38,824 nt of DNA from an uncultured Pelagibacteraceae bacterium (GCA_902618695.1 CACNCB010000011.1:1-38824), one strand, 5' to 3'. Shown: positions 8,089 through 19,180, counted from the stretch's first letter. Program-made: numbers and translations. The notes: a model not told the origin generated them from the letters alone.

Positions 8089-8568
8089 TTTTAAAAAATT
8101 TTGAGCTGCTGAAATTTCACAAGTGGCAGTATCTTCTTCTGCTTGTATTTTCTTTACAACATTGTCGTCAATTAACATTGTATATCTTGCTGACCTCATT
8201 CCCTGACCCCGATCGTGTCTATCTATTTCTGCTCCAATTGATTTAGTAAATTCACAATATGGGTCTGCAGCCATAAATATTTTATCTTCAACTTTTTGAC
8301 TATCACCCCATGCTTTCATCACATTTGGATCATTAACTGAAACACAAATAATTTTTGTAACCCCTTTATTCTTTGCATCCTCGTAGTCATTTACATACCC
8401 TGGAAGATGTTTTGTGGAACAAACTTTTGTAAATGCTCCAGGAACACCAATCACAATTGTTTTATGGTTTTTAAAAACCTCTGCTGTAGTTATTTTTTTT
8501 GCTGCTCCACTTGAGTCTAAATAATAAAATTCTGAATTTGGAAGTTGTTCCCCTTCTTTAATTTTCAT
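8080..8568 (-). CDS. Peroxiredoxin, Prx5 (atypical 2-Cys) type
   Basis: This 162-residue thiol peroxidase reduces hydrogen peroxide and organic peroxides. The active site is GVPGAFTKVCSTKHLPGY with P43, T47 and the peroxidatic C50. R125 and R128 in GMRSARYTML are candidates for the conserved Arg. C150 (ATCEISAA) sits where the Prx5 resolving cysteine lies, and C75 and C105 are also present. It is the last gene of the run that begins with ctaC. Its ATG overlaps the thrC stop (ATGA). Linkage to oxidase genes fits a role in removing respiratory peroxide, but that link is inference. Confidence 0.93.
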   Translation of the reverse strand: MKIKEGEQLPNSEFYYLDSSGAAKKITTAEVFKNHKTIVIGVPGAFTKVCSTKHLPGYVNDYEDAKNKGVTKIICVSVNDPNVMKAWGDSQKVEDKIFMAADPYCEFTKSIGAEIDRHDRGQGMRSARYTMLIDDNVVKKIQAEEDTATCEISAAQNFLKLI

Positions 8569-9947
8569 TTTGTTTTACCTTTAATATAGTTTTTAATTTT
8601 TTCTAAATTATTTTCAACTATATCATATTCTTCTTTTTCATTCAAAATAAACTCAAGTTCTTTTGGTAAATCAGATTTTAAATTAATAGCTTTGGAAACG
8701 GCGTCAGGAAATTTACATGGATGTGCAGTCGCTAGTACAATATTATTTCCTTTTAAGTTATGTTTGTCGAAAGCACCATATCCAATTGCTGTGTGTGGAT
8801 CTAAAACTACAGAAAATTTTTCATACACCTTTTTAATAACCTCCAAAGTCTCATTCTCACTCAGACTAGCGGATAAAAAATTTTCTCTAATTTTATTTAA
8901 TTTATCATCACCAATTAAATATTTTCCATTCTCTTTAATATTTTTCATATCTAATGAAGTCTGTTCATCGTCCTTATTATTAAGATCGAATATAAGTCTC
9001 TCGAAATTACTAGCTATTTGAATATCCATACTAGGAGAAATAGTTTCTGAAACCTTTTCTGCTTCATAACTACCTTTTGATATTGCTCTATGTAAAATGT
9101 CGTTTTGATTAGTTGCAACAATTAATTTATTTATAGGTAAGCCCATTTTTTTGGCTAAATATCCAGCATAAACATCTCCAAAATTTCCTGTTGGTACTGA
9201 AAAATTTGTTGGTTCACCTGTATTTTCAACCAATGAATAACTATAAAAATAATAAACACTTTGAGCAATAATCCTTGCCCAATTAATAGAGTTTACCCCT
9301 GACATTTTGATATCATTTGAAAACTGCTTATCCGCAAACATAGATTTAACCAGGTTTTGACAATCATCAAAATTTCCCTTTATAGCTATATTAAATACAT
9401 TTTTATATTTCCCCGTTGTCATTAATTTTCTTTGAACTTGTGAAATACGATTGTCTGGATGAAGCACAAAAATATTAACATTTTTTTTACCTTTAATTGC
9501 ATCAATTGCTGCAGCACCAGTGTCTCCAGATGTGGCAACAACAATATTAATTTTTTGATTTTCATTGTTTAAGTAATATTCATAAAAGTTACCTAAAAGT
9601 TGCATAGCAACATCTTTAAAAGCTAGAGTAGGACCATGAAATAATTCTAATATTGTTTTGTCTCCAATCTTTATAGAATCTACAACGTTGTCTTTTCTAA
9701 ATGTGGAATAAGATTTATCAATAATTTTACTCATTTCAGATTCAGACATAAAATTACCAATAAATGGATAAATAATTTTTTTTGCTAACTCTGAATAACT
9801 AAGTTTTTTTAAATCTTTAATTTCATTTTCCCCATATTCCACTAATGCTTCTGGAATAAATAAACCTCCATCATCGGCAAGACCTTTAATGAAAACGTCT
9901 TTAAATTCAAAGGTTTTTGATGTGTCTCTTGTACTTACATATCTCAT
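8565..9947 (-). CDS. thrC: Threonine synthase
   Basis: ThrC is the PLP enzyme that converts phosphohomoserine to threonine. The 460-residue protein starts MRYVSTRDTS, as in the long bacterial/fungal subgroup. It has the PLP-lysine motif HGPTLAFKD (K111) and the phosphate-binding TSGDTGAAA (139-147). It starts immediately before the surf1 stop (no spacing) and overlaps the peroxiredoxin start by 4 nt. It therefore appears to be transcribed with the cytochrome oxidase genes, while thrB is convergent on the other strand. Confidence 0.96.
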   Translation of the reverse strand: MRYVSTRDTSKTFEFKDVFIKGLADDGGLFIPEALVEYGENEIKDLKKLSYSELAKKIIYPFIGNFMSESEMSKIIDKSYSTFRKDNVVDSIKIGDKTILELFHGPTLAFKDVAMQLLGNFYEYYLNNENQKINIVVATSGDTGAAAIDAIKGKKNVNIFVLHPDNRISQVQRKLMTTGKYKNVFNIAIKGNFDDCQNLVKSMFADKQFSNDIKMSGVNSINWARIIAQSVYYFYSYSLVENTGEPTNFSVPTGNFGDVYAGYLAKKMGLPINKLIVATNQNDILHRAISKGSYEAEKVSETISPSMDIQIASNFERLIFDLNNKDDEQTSLDMKNIKENGKYLIGDDKLNKIRENFLSASLSENETLEVIKKVYEKFSVVLDPHTAIGYGAFDKHNLKGNNIVLATAHPCKFPDAVSKAINLKSDLPKELEFILNEKEEYDIVENNLEKIKNYIKGKTK

Positions 9948-10601
9948 TTAATAATTTTTTTTCCTAAAATATAAATATATTAAAAGAATTGAAATCGCCA
10001 TAGAAAACCAAGTAATTGCATACTTCTTATGATTATTTGAAATTTTAGCAGTAATCACTCTTGGTTTTGGAATTTTATAATCACCGTTTAAATAAATGAC
10101 ATACTCTGAAAAATTTCTACCAGTAAATTTCAAAATATCTTCTCTATCCAAAGTAAACCAATAATTTTTTTCAATATCATTTTCAGGCTTGAATGTACTT
10201 GGTTTAGTTTGAAGCTTAAGAGTACCGACTATTTGATTTTGATCAACTAAATTTATTTCAGGTAGGTCTTTTTTTTCAAAAGGTATCCATCCCCTATTCA
10301 CTAAGTAATTTTCATCACCAATTTTTATTGGATTAATTACTTCAAATCCAGGTTTCCCTGTATCATTTAAATTGTACAAGTAAATTTGTTTGTCAAAATC
10401 AATATCTCCACTTGTCTTTATTCTAAGATAGTTTTTTTTTTCAATATTGGATAATTCCACTGGGTCGTTTTTTAGAGAATTTTCTATTTGCTCAATTAAT
10501 TCTAATTTCCAATTTAATCTATAAATTTGCCAAAACCCTAAGGAGAGAAGAGTGAAAATAATAAAATAAACAAATACTGAAAATAGAAATTTATTCTTCA
10601 A
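9948..10601 (-). CDS. surf1: SURF1-family cytochrome c oxidase assembly protein (TTG start)
   Basis: SURF1 (Shy1) helps insert heme a into subunit I of cytochrome c oxidase. The 217-residue protein has the family layout: membrane helix at 6-23, then GFWQIYRLNWK (22-32), a periplasmic domain with NRGWIPF, and a second helix at about 195-212 preceded by HKKYAITWF. The only start available is TTG at 10599-10601, because the next upstream in-frame codons run straight into the ctaE stop at 10611-10613 with no ATG. No clear Shine-Dalgarno site is seen, so it probably depends on translation of ctaE. Confidence 0.92.
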   Translation of the reverse strand: MKNKFLFSVFVYFIIFTLLSLGFWQIYRLNWKLELIEQIENSLKNDPVELSNIEKKNYLRIKTSGDIDFDKQIYLYNLNDTGKPGFEVINPIKIGDENYLVNRGWIPFEKKDLPEINLVDQNQIVGTLKLQTKPSTFKPENDIEKNYWFTLDREDILKFTGRNFSEYVIYLNGDYKIPKPRVITAKISNNHKKYAITWFSMAISILLIYLYFRKKNY

Positions 10602-10610
10602 GGATAAATA

Positions 10611-11399
10611 TTAACTTCCCCAAATATATATTGCAGCAAATAAGAAGAGCCACACTACGTCAACAAAATGCCAGTACCAAGCAGCTGCTTCAAATCCAAA
10701 ATGATGATCTTTCGTGAAATGACCAAGTCTTCCTCTCCACAAACATACCGCTAAAAAAATTGTTCCAATAATCACATGAAATCCGTGAAAACCTGTTGCC
10801 ATATAAAATACTGCTCCATAAATATGGCCCGAGTAGGTAAAAGTAGCATGATGGTATTCATATGCTTGTAATAACGTAAAAAAGAAACCTAGTATTACTG
10901 TTAAAGTTAACCCTTGTATAAATCCTTTTCTATCATCCTCCAATAAAGAGTGATGGGCCCAAGTGACAGTTGTTCCTGATAATAATAAAACTAAAGTATT
11001 TATCAAAGGAATGTCCCAAGGATCAAATGTTTCAATATCTTTTGGTGGCCATACATTTCCAACAAATTCATTTGGAAACAAGCTAATGTCAAAGTAAGCC
11101 CAGAACCATGCAACAAAGAACATTACCTCTGAAGCAATAAATAAAGTCATTCCATATCTATGATGAATTTGAACAACAGGAGTGTGATGACCTTGATGTT
11201 CAGCTTCGATTACTACATCTCTAAACCACATATATGCACCATAAATTAACAAAGCTAAACCAAGATACATTCCCCATGAAATATCGTTATGCATATAAAA
11301 AATTGCACCTATAGCTAATACTAAACATGCAAAAGATGTATAGATTGGCCAGGGACTTGGATCAACTAAGTGGTAATCGTGTTTTTTTTCTACTGACAT
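10611..11399 (-). CDS. ctaE: Cytochrome c oxidase subunit III
   Basis: Subunit III is a seven-helix membrane component of the aa3-type oxidase that stabilises turnover. The 262-residue protein contains EAEHQGHHTPVVQ, the conserved membrane glutamate E91 in FIASEVMFFVAWFW, GFHGFHVIIGTIFL and a C-terminal AWYWHFVDVVWLFLF. These match the mitochondrial/alphaproteobacterial family closely. It lies 9 nt after ctaG and 9 nt before surf1 in the minus-strand operon. Confidence 0.97.
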   Translation of the reverse strand: MSVEKKHDYHLVDPSPWPIYTSFACLVLAIGAIFYMHNDISWGMYLGLALLIYGAYMWFRDVVIEAEHQGHHTPVVQIHHRYGMTLFIASEVMFFVAWFWAYFDISLFPNEFVGNVWPPKDIETFDPWDIPLINTLVLLLSGTTVTWAHHSLLEDDRKGFIQGLTLTVILGFFFTLLQAYEYHHATFTYSGHIYGAVFYMATGFHGFHVIIGTIFLAVCLWRGRLGHFTKDHHFGFEAAAWYWHFVDVVWLFLFAAIYIWGS

Positions 11400-11408
11400 T
11401 TTTCGTGA

Positions 11409-11942
11409 TTATGATTGTTTATAGTAATCTGTCGAGAAAAAAGTGTACGACATAGTTACATCTTGTAGATTTTTTGTAGTTGGATCGTTCACAAGGTCAG
11501 GGTCTAAATAGAAAGTCATTACGTAAGTTGCCTTCTCTCCAGCCTTCAACTCTTGTTTTTCAAAACAAAAACATCCTAATTTACTGTAGTATTTGCCAAA
11601 ACTTGCTGGTGAAACATTAAAACTAGCTACACCATGAGTCGTTTCGTTTCCTAAATTTTCAACTTCAAATTCAATTCTGTTAACCTGGCCAACTTTCACA
11701 TCAATAACGTTTGATTTTGCTTTAAAATTCCAATCAAGATTATTAACATTTGTATCAAACCTCACACTTACAACTTTGTCTAAAACTATTTTTGGAGCTT
11801 CTTTTGAAACCTGGGTTGTCCCTCCAAAACCAGTGACTCTACAGAACAAATCGTACAAAGGCACTGCTGCAAAAGACAATCCTAACATAAGGACAAAAAT
11901 CCCAGCTAAAAGTAAAGGAGTTAATGTTTTGCCTTTAATCAT
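11409..11942 (-). CDS. ctaG: Cytochrome c oxidase copper chaperone Cox11/CtaG
   Basis: CtaG (Cox11) delivers copper to the CuB site of oxidase subunit I. The 177-residue protein has one N-terminal membrane helix (about 8-27) ending in VPLYDLFCRVTGFGG (C34), and a periplasmic immunoglobulin-like domain with the copper-binding pair in LGCFCFEKQ (C124, C126). The ATG at 11940-11942 overlaps the stop of the small CoxF-like gene as ATGA, so the two are likely coupled. Confidence 0.96.
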   Translation of the reverse strand: MIKGKTLTPLLLAGIFVLMLGLSFAAVPLYDLFCRVTGFGGTTQVSKEAPKIVLDKVVSVRFDTNVNNLDWNFKAKSNVIDVKVGQVNRIEFEVENLGNETTHGVASFNVSPASFGKYYSKLGCFCFEKQELKAGEKATYVMTFYLDPDLVNDPTTKNLQDVTMSYTFFSTDYYKQS

Positions 11943-12064
11943 ATCTGTCTATCAAATACTCCAACGTTGTATAAAGTAAAAATAAATAAAAATACCATAA
12001 ATGCTAAAATTGCTATAGCAGTTATGATATTTTTTTTCTTCGTTTTTTTGTCAGGTGTTATCAT
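11939..12064 (-). CDS. CoxF-like small membrane protein in the cox operon
   Basis: A 41-codon gene runs from ATG at 12064 to TGA at 11939 on the minus strand. The product begins MITPDKKTKKKN, has one membrane helix (about 13-32, IITAIAILAFMVFLFIFTLY) and ends in NVGVFDRQI. Its ATG overlaps the ctaB stop and its TGA overlaps the ctaG start, each by 4 nt, a coupling pattern unlikely by chance. Small single-helix proteins annotated CoxF occupy the same ctaB-ctaG interval in other alphaproteobacteria. The family match rests on size, topology and position, because the sequence is too short for motifs. Its biochemical role is not established here. Confidence 0.82.
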   Translation of the reverse strand: MITPDKKTKKKNIITAIAILAFMVFLFIFTLYNVGVFDRQI

Positions 12065-12972
12065 AAAATTTTATCAACTAAAAAAAGAACAAAAATTAAA
12101 AATAGATATAAAATTGAATATCCAAAAATTGATTTTGCTTTTTTTGCATCAAATTTGTTTTTTTTAAATTTATAAAGGTCGAAACATAAATAATTATAAT
12201 AAATTGTCAAAATTAAAGATGGGATTAAAAAAGTTATACCTACAAAGCCAATTACGTAAGGCAAGATAATCAAAGGTAACATCGTTAAAGAATAAACAAA
12301 TATGTTTAATTTTGTACTCTCAACTCCATCAGTTAAAGGAAGCATTGGAATTTTAGCTTTTTTATAATCATCAGATTTATACAAACTTAAAGCCCAAAAG
12401 TGTGAAGGAGTCCAAAAAAATATAATTAAGAAGAAAGTAATTGGTTCAAAAGACAAAGAATTAGTAGCTATAGTCCAGCCAATAACTGGAGGCAGTGCTC
12501 CTGCAGCTCCTCCGATTACAATATTCTGCGGAGTTTTTCTTTTTAACCAAATTGTATAAACAAATACATAAAACAAAATCGTAAACAGTAACAAAGCAGC
12601 TGATATTCTATTTGAGTAAAAATCGAGCGCAATTACAGAAAAGATCGAAAGAGAAATTCCAAATACTAGTGCTTGATTTCTATTTACCTTGCCTGTTGGA
12701 ATTGGTCTTAAACAAGTTCTTGTCATAAGGGCATCTAAATCTGACTCGTACCACATATTCAAAGCCCCAGCTGCTCCTGCTCCAATTGAAACCAAAATAA
12801 TTCCAATTATTGCGTCCTTTGTTGGGATTATATTGGGGGCCATTAATAAACCAACTGCACAAGTAAATATGACCAAAGACATTACTCTTGGTTTCATTAA
12901 TTTAAATAATTCAGATAAATTAAAGGCGTCTTCTTGAGATAAGTTTCTATTTTTTAATTTAGACTTAATCAT
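12061..12972 (-). CDS. ctaB: Protoheme IX farnesyltransferase (heme O synthase)
   Basis: CtaB (CyoE/Cox10) adds a farnesyl group to heme B, giving heme O for the oxidase. The 303-residue membrane protein is of the UbiA prenyltransferase superfamily. The first Asp-rich region, NMWYESDLDALMTRT (72-86), is followed by RPIPTG (89-94), with Glu76 where Asp is common. A second polar loop reads YKSDDYKKAKIPMLPL. Multiple hydrophobic helices fill the rest. It lies 33 nt after ctaD and overlaps the CoxF-like gene by 4 nt. Confidence 0.95.
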   Translation of the reverse strand: MIKSKLKNRNLSQEDAFNLSELFKLMKPRVMSLVIFTCAVGLLMAPNIIPTKDAIIGIILVSIGAGAAGALNMWYESDLDALMTRTCLRPIPTGKVNRNQALVFGISLSIFSVIALDFYSNRISAALLLFTILFYVFVYTIWLKRKTPQNIVIGGAAGALPPVIGWTIATNSLSFEPITFFLIIFFWTPSHFWALSLYKSDDYKKAKIPMLPLTDGVESTKLNIFVYSLTMLPLIILPYVIGFVGITFLIPSLILTIYYNYLCFDLYKFKKNKFDAKKAKSIFGYSILYLFLIFVLFLVDKIL

Positions 12973-13005
12973 TAATTTAAAGTTAAAAAACCTTGTTTGC
13001 TATAC

Positions 13006-15457
<2,452 letters not shown>

Positions 15458-15518
15458 TTTTTTACCCTATATAGAGTGTCTTTTAAAAAAATACACTTTT
15501 ACTTTTAGCGACAAAATA
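15458..15518 (-). promoter_or_regulatory. Leader of the cox operon with an imperfect hairpin
   Basis: This 61-nt gap between rsmE and ctaC is one of the few open spaces in the window. It holds an imperfect inverted repeat, AGTGTcTTTT (15475-15484) and AAAAtACACT (15488-15497), with an AAA loop and one mismatch. On the minus strand the hairpin is not followed by a T-run, so it does not look like a terminator for rsmE. A TATATA at about 15468-15473 could be a -10 box just before the ctaC ATG. The regulatory role is inference. Confidence 0.35.
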
Positions 15519-16217
15519 TCAATTAATGGCGTAATTTATGATCGATAGAGCAGAAATTACAGCGGTTTCAGATCTCAAGATGTTTTGATTGATTTTAACA
15601 GACTGAACACCATTGAATTTGAGAATCTCTTCCCTTTCCTCTTCAGAAAAATCTCCCTCTGGCCCTATGATTACGCAAGTGGGTTTAGTTGTTAACTTTG
15701 TAAGATCAATTTTTGTATTAGCAGTATTGAGGTCAGTAAATATTAAATCCATATCATTATTTAGAAAGCTTTTTAATTTTTGAGGATCCTCAATTGATGG
15801 AACTGTTATTCTATTTGACTGTTCAGCTGCTTCTATGATTACTTTTTCCAATCTCTCTTTATTTATCTTTCTAACAATCGTTCTTTCAAAGATAATTGGT
15901 AAAAACCTAGTTACACCAAGCTCTGTAGCTTTTTGGATCATAAAATTAAAGTAATTTGATTTGATTGGAGAGAAAGCTAGCCAGAGATCTTTGGTATTTT
16001 CTTTGTGTCTTAATTGTTTCGTAATATTAAATTCAACTATACTTTTATATATATTCAAAATTTTAGCTTCCCATTCACCACTGCTATTAAAAAGAGAAAA
16101 AACTTCTTTCTCTTTAAGTCTCATAACTTTTAAAACATAGTGAGATTGAGAATTATCAAGTTTGTCAGTCAAATTAAGAGATAAACTTTTTGAATAAAAT
16201 AATCTAATGTTACTCAT
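15519..16217 (-). CDS. rsmE: 16S rRNA (uracil1498-N3)-methyltransferase
   Basis: RsmE is a SPOUT (knotted) methyltransferase that modifies U1498 of 16S rRNA. The 232-residue protein has the family motifs EQSNR (132-136), IIGPEGDFSEEE (184-195) and ILRSETAVISAL (213-224), which form the SAM-binding knot. The gene is divergent from the haloacid dehalogenase, with 16 nt between the two starts, and codirectional with the cox operon 61 nt downstream. Confidence 0.94.
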   Translation of the reverse strand: MSNIRLFYSKSLSLNLTDKLDNSQSHYVLKVMRLKEKEVFSLFNSSGEWEAKILNIYKSIVEFNITKQLRHKENTKDLWLAFSPIKSNYFNFMIQKATELGVTRFLPIIFERTIVRKINKERLEKVIIEAAEQSNRITVPSIEDPQKLKSFLNNDMDLIFTDLNTANTKIDLTKLTTKPTCVIIGPEGDFSEEEREEILKFNGVQSVKINQNILRSETAVISALSIINYAIN

Positions 16218-16233
16218 ATTGATAAGTTAGTTT

Positions 16234-16896
16234 ATGAAAAATATTAAAGCAATAATTTTTGATGCTTACGGCACTTTATTTGATGTCAACTCAGCTGCTG
16301 AAAAATGTAAAGATAAAATAGGTGATAAGTGGGAAGGTTTCGCCAATTATTGGAGAACAACACAATTAGAATATACTTGGCTAAGAAGCTTAATGAAACG
16401 TCATAAGGATTTTTGGCAAGTGACAGAGGACAGTTTAGACAAATCAATGAAAACTTATGAAATAGACTCTTCTATGAGAAATGAATTATTAAACCTTTAT
16501 AAAATTCTATCAACTTTCAAAGAGGTGCCTGAAGTTTTAAAAGCATTAAAAGAAAAAGATTTTAAACTTGCTATTCTTTCAAATGGTACTCCTGATCTTC
16601 TTAATGAATTAGTTAAGAGTAATAATTTAGAAAATATATTTGAAGATATTTTTTCAATTGAAGAAGTTGGAGTTTATAAACCAGACTCTAAAGTTTACGA
16701 TATACCAATTAAAAAATATAATATTAAAAAAAATGAAGTTGCTTTTTTAAGTGCTAACACTTGGGATATATCTGGTGGTGGAAATTATGGTTATAATTCT
16801 ATTTGGGTTAATAGAAACAATAATACTTTTGATAATCTAGATTATGTACCAAAACATCAAGTTAAAGATCTCAGTAAGTTACTTGATATAATATAA
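16234..16896 (+). CDS. Haloacid dehalogenase, type II (L-2-HAD family)
   Basis: This is a 220-residue HAD-superfamily hydrolase of the L-2-haloacid dehalogenase branch, which hydrolyses L-2-haloalkanoates to D-2-hydroxyacids. Every catalytic residue known from the Pseudomonas L-2-HAD appears to have a counterpart: D10, T14, R41, S116, K149, Y155, S173, N175 and D178, in IIFDAYGTLFD, LSNGTP, GVYKPDSKVYD and FLSANTWDISGGG. That argues for dehalogenase chemistry rather than a generic phosphatase, though the true substrate is unknown. It is followed 20 nt later by a pirin gene. Confidence 0.88.
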   Translation: MKNIKAIIFDAYGTLFDVNSAAEKCKDKIGDKWEGFANYWRTTQLEYTWLRSLMKRHKDFWQVTEDSLDKSMKTYEIDSSMRNELLNLYKILSTFKEVPEVLKALKEKDFKLAILSNGTPDLLNELVKSNNLENIFEDIFSIEEVGVYKPDSKVYDIPIKKYNIKKNEVAFLSANTWDISGGGNYGYNSIWVNRNNNTFDNLDYVPKHQVKDLSKLLDII

Positions 16897-16916
16897 ATAA
16901 TTCTTATTTATGAAAT

Positions 16917-17753
16917 ATGAAAAATATTGAAGTTAGTAAAATTATTGATCCTATTCCAGCTTCTGACGGTGCTGGAGTTAAATTAAAAAGAAGTATTGGT
17001 GTTGAGCCAAATTATTTTGATCCTTTTTTAATGCTTGATGAATTTGGTTCAGAAAATAGCAAGGATTATATAGCTGGTTTTCCACCCCACCCTCATCGAG
17101 GAATTGAAACAGTGACTTATATGTTGGCTGGAGATTTTGAGCATAAAGATAGTACAGGTGGTGAAGGTAGAATGACTGCGGGAGATGTTCAATGGATGAA
17201 AACAGGAAGTGGGATCATTCATTCAGAAATGCCTGCTATGAAAGAAGGAAGACTTCATGGTTTTCAATTATGGATTAACATGCCTGCTAAATTAAAAATG
17301 AGTAAGCCTGAATACATTTATATTGATGCAGATAAAATGAGTGTTCATAAAGATGATGAGAAACAAGTAAAAGTGATAGCTGGAAAATTTGAAAAAGCTG
17401 AAGGACCAGTAAAAGGTCATAACGTTGAACCGGTTTATTTTGATGTTGAACTCAACAAAAGTAAAGAATTTAATTTTAAATTACCATCTACTCACAATAA
17501 GTTTATTTATTTAATTAGTGGTGAAATTGAAATTGGAAAAGATAAACACGATCAAGTTATAGATAGTACTTTAATATTATTAACTAAAGGTGAAGATTTA
17601 AGTGTTAAAGCTAAATCAAATGCAAAGTTTTTAGTGATTTCAGGTAAGCCAATAAATGAAGAAATAGCTAGAGGTGGACCATTTGTGATGAATACTAAAG
17701 CAGAAATCTTGCAAGCAGTTCAAGATTATCATAATGGTACATTTGTGAAATAA
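16917..17753 (+). CDS. Pirin family protein
   Basis: This 278-residue bicupin has the pirin metal site: H58 and H60 in FPPHPHRGIETVTY, and H102 and E104 in SGIIHSEMP, equivalent to human pirin H56/H58/H101/E103. Some bacterial pirins have quercetin dioxygenase activity and others regulate metabolic enzymes. The sequence does not tell which applies here. The C-terminal cupin (about 160-260) is present. The gene lies 20 nt after the dehalogenase and 3 nt before a quinone reductase, so the three may be one transcription unit. Confidence 0.93.
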   Translation: MKNIEVSKIIDPIPASDGAGVKLKRSIGVEPNYFDPFLMLDEFGSENSKDYIAGFPPHPHRGIETVTYMLAGDFEHKDSTGGEGRMTAGDVQWMKTGSGIIHSEMPAMKEGRLHGFQLWINMPAKLKMSKPEYIYIDADKMSVHKDDEKQVKVIAGKFEKAEGPVKGHNVEPVYFDVELNKSKEFNFKLPSTHNKFIYLISGEIEIGKDKHDQVIDSTLILLTKGEDLSVKAKSNAKFLVISGKPINEEIARGGPFVMNTKAEILQAVQDYHNGTFVK

Positions 17754-17756
17754 ATT

Positions 17757-18731
17757 ATGAAAGCTGTAGAAATTACTAAAACTGGCGGACCTGAAGTTTT
17801 AGAAGTTAAAGATATTTCTTTAGATAAACCTGGTCCAGATCAAGTAACAATTGAACAAAAAGCAATAGGTCTTAACTACATTGATACTTACCATAGATCA
17901 GGTTTGTACCCATTAAAACTACCAATTGGTTTGGGTTTAGAAGGCGCTGGAATTATTACTGATGTTGGAGAGAAAGTTAAAGATTTCAAAGTTGGTGACA
18001 AAATTTCTTATGCAGGTATTCCTTTAGGTTCTTATTGTTCACACAGAAACTATCCAACTAAAAATTTAGTAAAAGTACCTGATGGTATTGATTTAGAAAT
18101 AGCTGCAACATTAATGACAAAAGGTTTAACAACTTTTTATCTTTTGCATAAAACTTATCCAGTTAAATCAGGTGAAACAATTTTATTTCACGCAGCTGCT
18201 GGTGGTGTTGGTCAAATTTTTGGTCAGTGGGCAAAAAGTTTAGGTTGTACTGTTATAGGCACAGTCGGATCGGATGAAAAAGTAAATATAGCAAAAGAAA
18301 ATGGTTACAATCATGTAATAAATTACAATAAAGAAGATTTTGCAAAAAAAGTTTTAGAAATTACAAATGGTAAGGGTGTTCCTGTTGTCTACGATGGTGT
18401 TGGAAAAGATACATTGGATGGTTCAATTGAATGTTTGGCTGTGAGAGGTATGATGGTTTCATTTGGAAATGCTTCTGGACCGTTGTCAGATATTAATGTA
18501 CCAAAAGTTATTCAACCAAAAGGATTGTATCTTGTAAGGCCCTCTATGCAACAATACCTTTCAACAAGAGAAGAGTTAGACAAAGCATCAAAAACAATGT
18601 TTGAAAAAATTATTTCTGGCAAAGTAAAAATTAAAATTTTTAAAAAATACAAGTTAGAAGAGGTTGTACAGGCACATATAGATCTAGAAGGAAGAAAAAT
18701 TTTAGGTCCAGCTGTAATAGTTCCTAATTAA
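17757..18731 (+). CDS. qor: NADPH:quinone reductase, zeta-crystallin type
   Basis: This 324-residue member of the medium-chain dehydrogenase/reductase superfamily has an N-terminal GroES-like fold with GLNYIDTYHRSGLYP (38-52) and a nucleotide-binding HAAAGGVGQIFGQWAK (145-160). It lacks the catalytic zinc cysteine/histidine set of alcohol dehydrogenases, as expected for quinone oxidoreductases that reduce quinones with NADPH. It sits 3 nt after pirin and its 3' end overlaps the convergent DUF2721 gene by 8 nt. The exact substrate is not visible from sequence. Confidence 0.9.
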   Translation: MKAVEITKTGGPEVLEVKDISLDKPGPDQVTIEQKAIGLNYIDTYHRSGLYPLKLPIGLGLEGAGIITDVGEKVKDFKVGDKISYAGIPLGSYCSHRNYPTKNLVKVPDGIDLEIAATLMTKGLTTFYLLHKTYPVKSGETILFHAAAGGVGQIFGQWAKSLGCTVIGTVGSDEKVNIAKENGYNHVINYNKEDFAKKVLEITNGKGVPVVYDGVGKDTLDGSIECLAVRGMMVSFGNASGPLSDINVPKVIQPKGLYLVRPSMQQYLSTREELDKASKTMFEKIISGKVKIKIFKKYKLEEVVQAHIDLEGRKILGPAVIVPN

Positions 18732-19128
18732 CGTCAACATCCATATCTGACATATGAAGTTTAAGTGCGTTTGTTGAAATTTGAATTTCTCTAATAAAAA
18801 AAATTATAGATATAATCATTGAAAGACAGCAAGATCCAAAAATCACTCGAGCCAGAAATAACTCGTCTAGGTACAAAGCAAAAACAGTCAACATATTAAA
18901 AAGAAATCCGAATGAGGCAAAAAGTATAGTCCATCTTAAAAGAGTTATTCTTCCACTTAGATTAATGAACTGTTTTTTCCACTCTGGTGGGATATGTTTT
19001 TCATAAACATGCTCATCATGAAGTTGTCGAATTAATATACTTAAAGAATGGAACCTATTGCTATAAACAGCCATCATTAAAGGAATTGCAGGAAACATTA
19101 GAGCTGTGACTGTGTAATCTATATTCAT
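18724..19128 (-). CDS. DUF2721 family membrane protein
   Basis: This 134-residue protein starts MNIDYTVTALMFPAIPLMM and has the DUF2721 layout: a hydrophobic N-terminal segment, YSNRFHSLSILIRQLHDEH, then two further membrane helices (about 62-82 and 91-111). The frame is open to a TTG at 19137, but the ATG at 19128 fits the family N terminus better. No function is known for the family. It stands alone between plus-strand units, convergent with qor and divergent from ubiA. Confidence 0.84.
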   Translation of the reverse strand: MNIDYTVTALMFPAIPLMMAVYSNRFHSLSILIRQLHDEHVYEKHIPPEWKKQFINLSGRITLLRWTILFASFGFLFNMLTVFALYLDELFLARVIFGSCCLSMIISIIFFIREIQISTNALKLHMSDMDVDVN

Positions 19129-19180
19129 ACGAATCAATTTGATTATGAAACTAGGCTTTGTTATTTACAAGTAAAATATT

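Noticed and set aside
8692..9021. 109-codon plus-strand frame opposite thrC
   Set aside because: It is antisense to a well-conserved enzyme, with no recognisable domain or ribosome site.
11967..12167. 66-codon plus-strand frame with a membrane-like segment
   Set aside because: It is antisense to the CoxF-like gene and ctaB. The hydrophobic stretch mirrors the membrane helix on the other strand.
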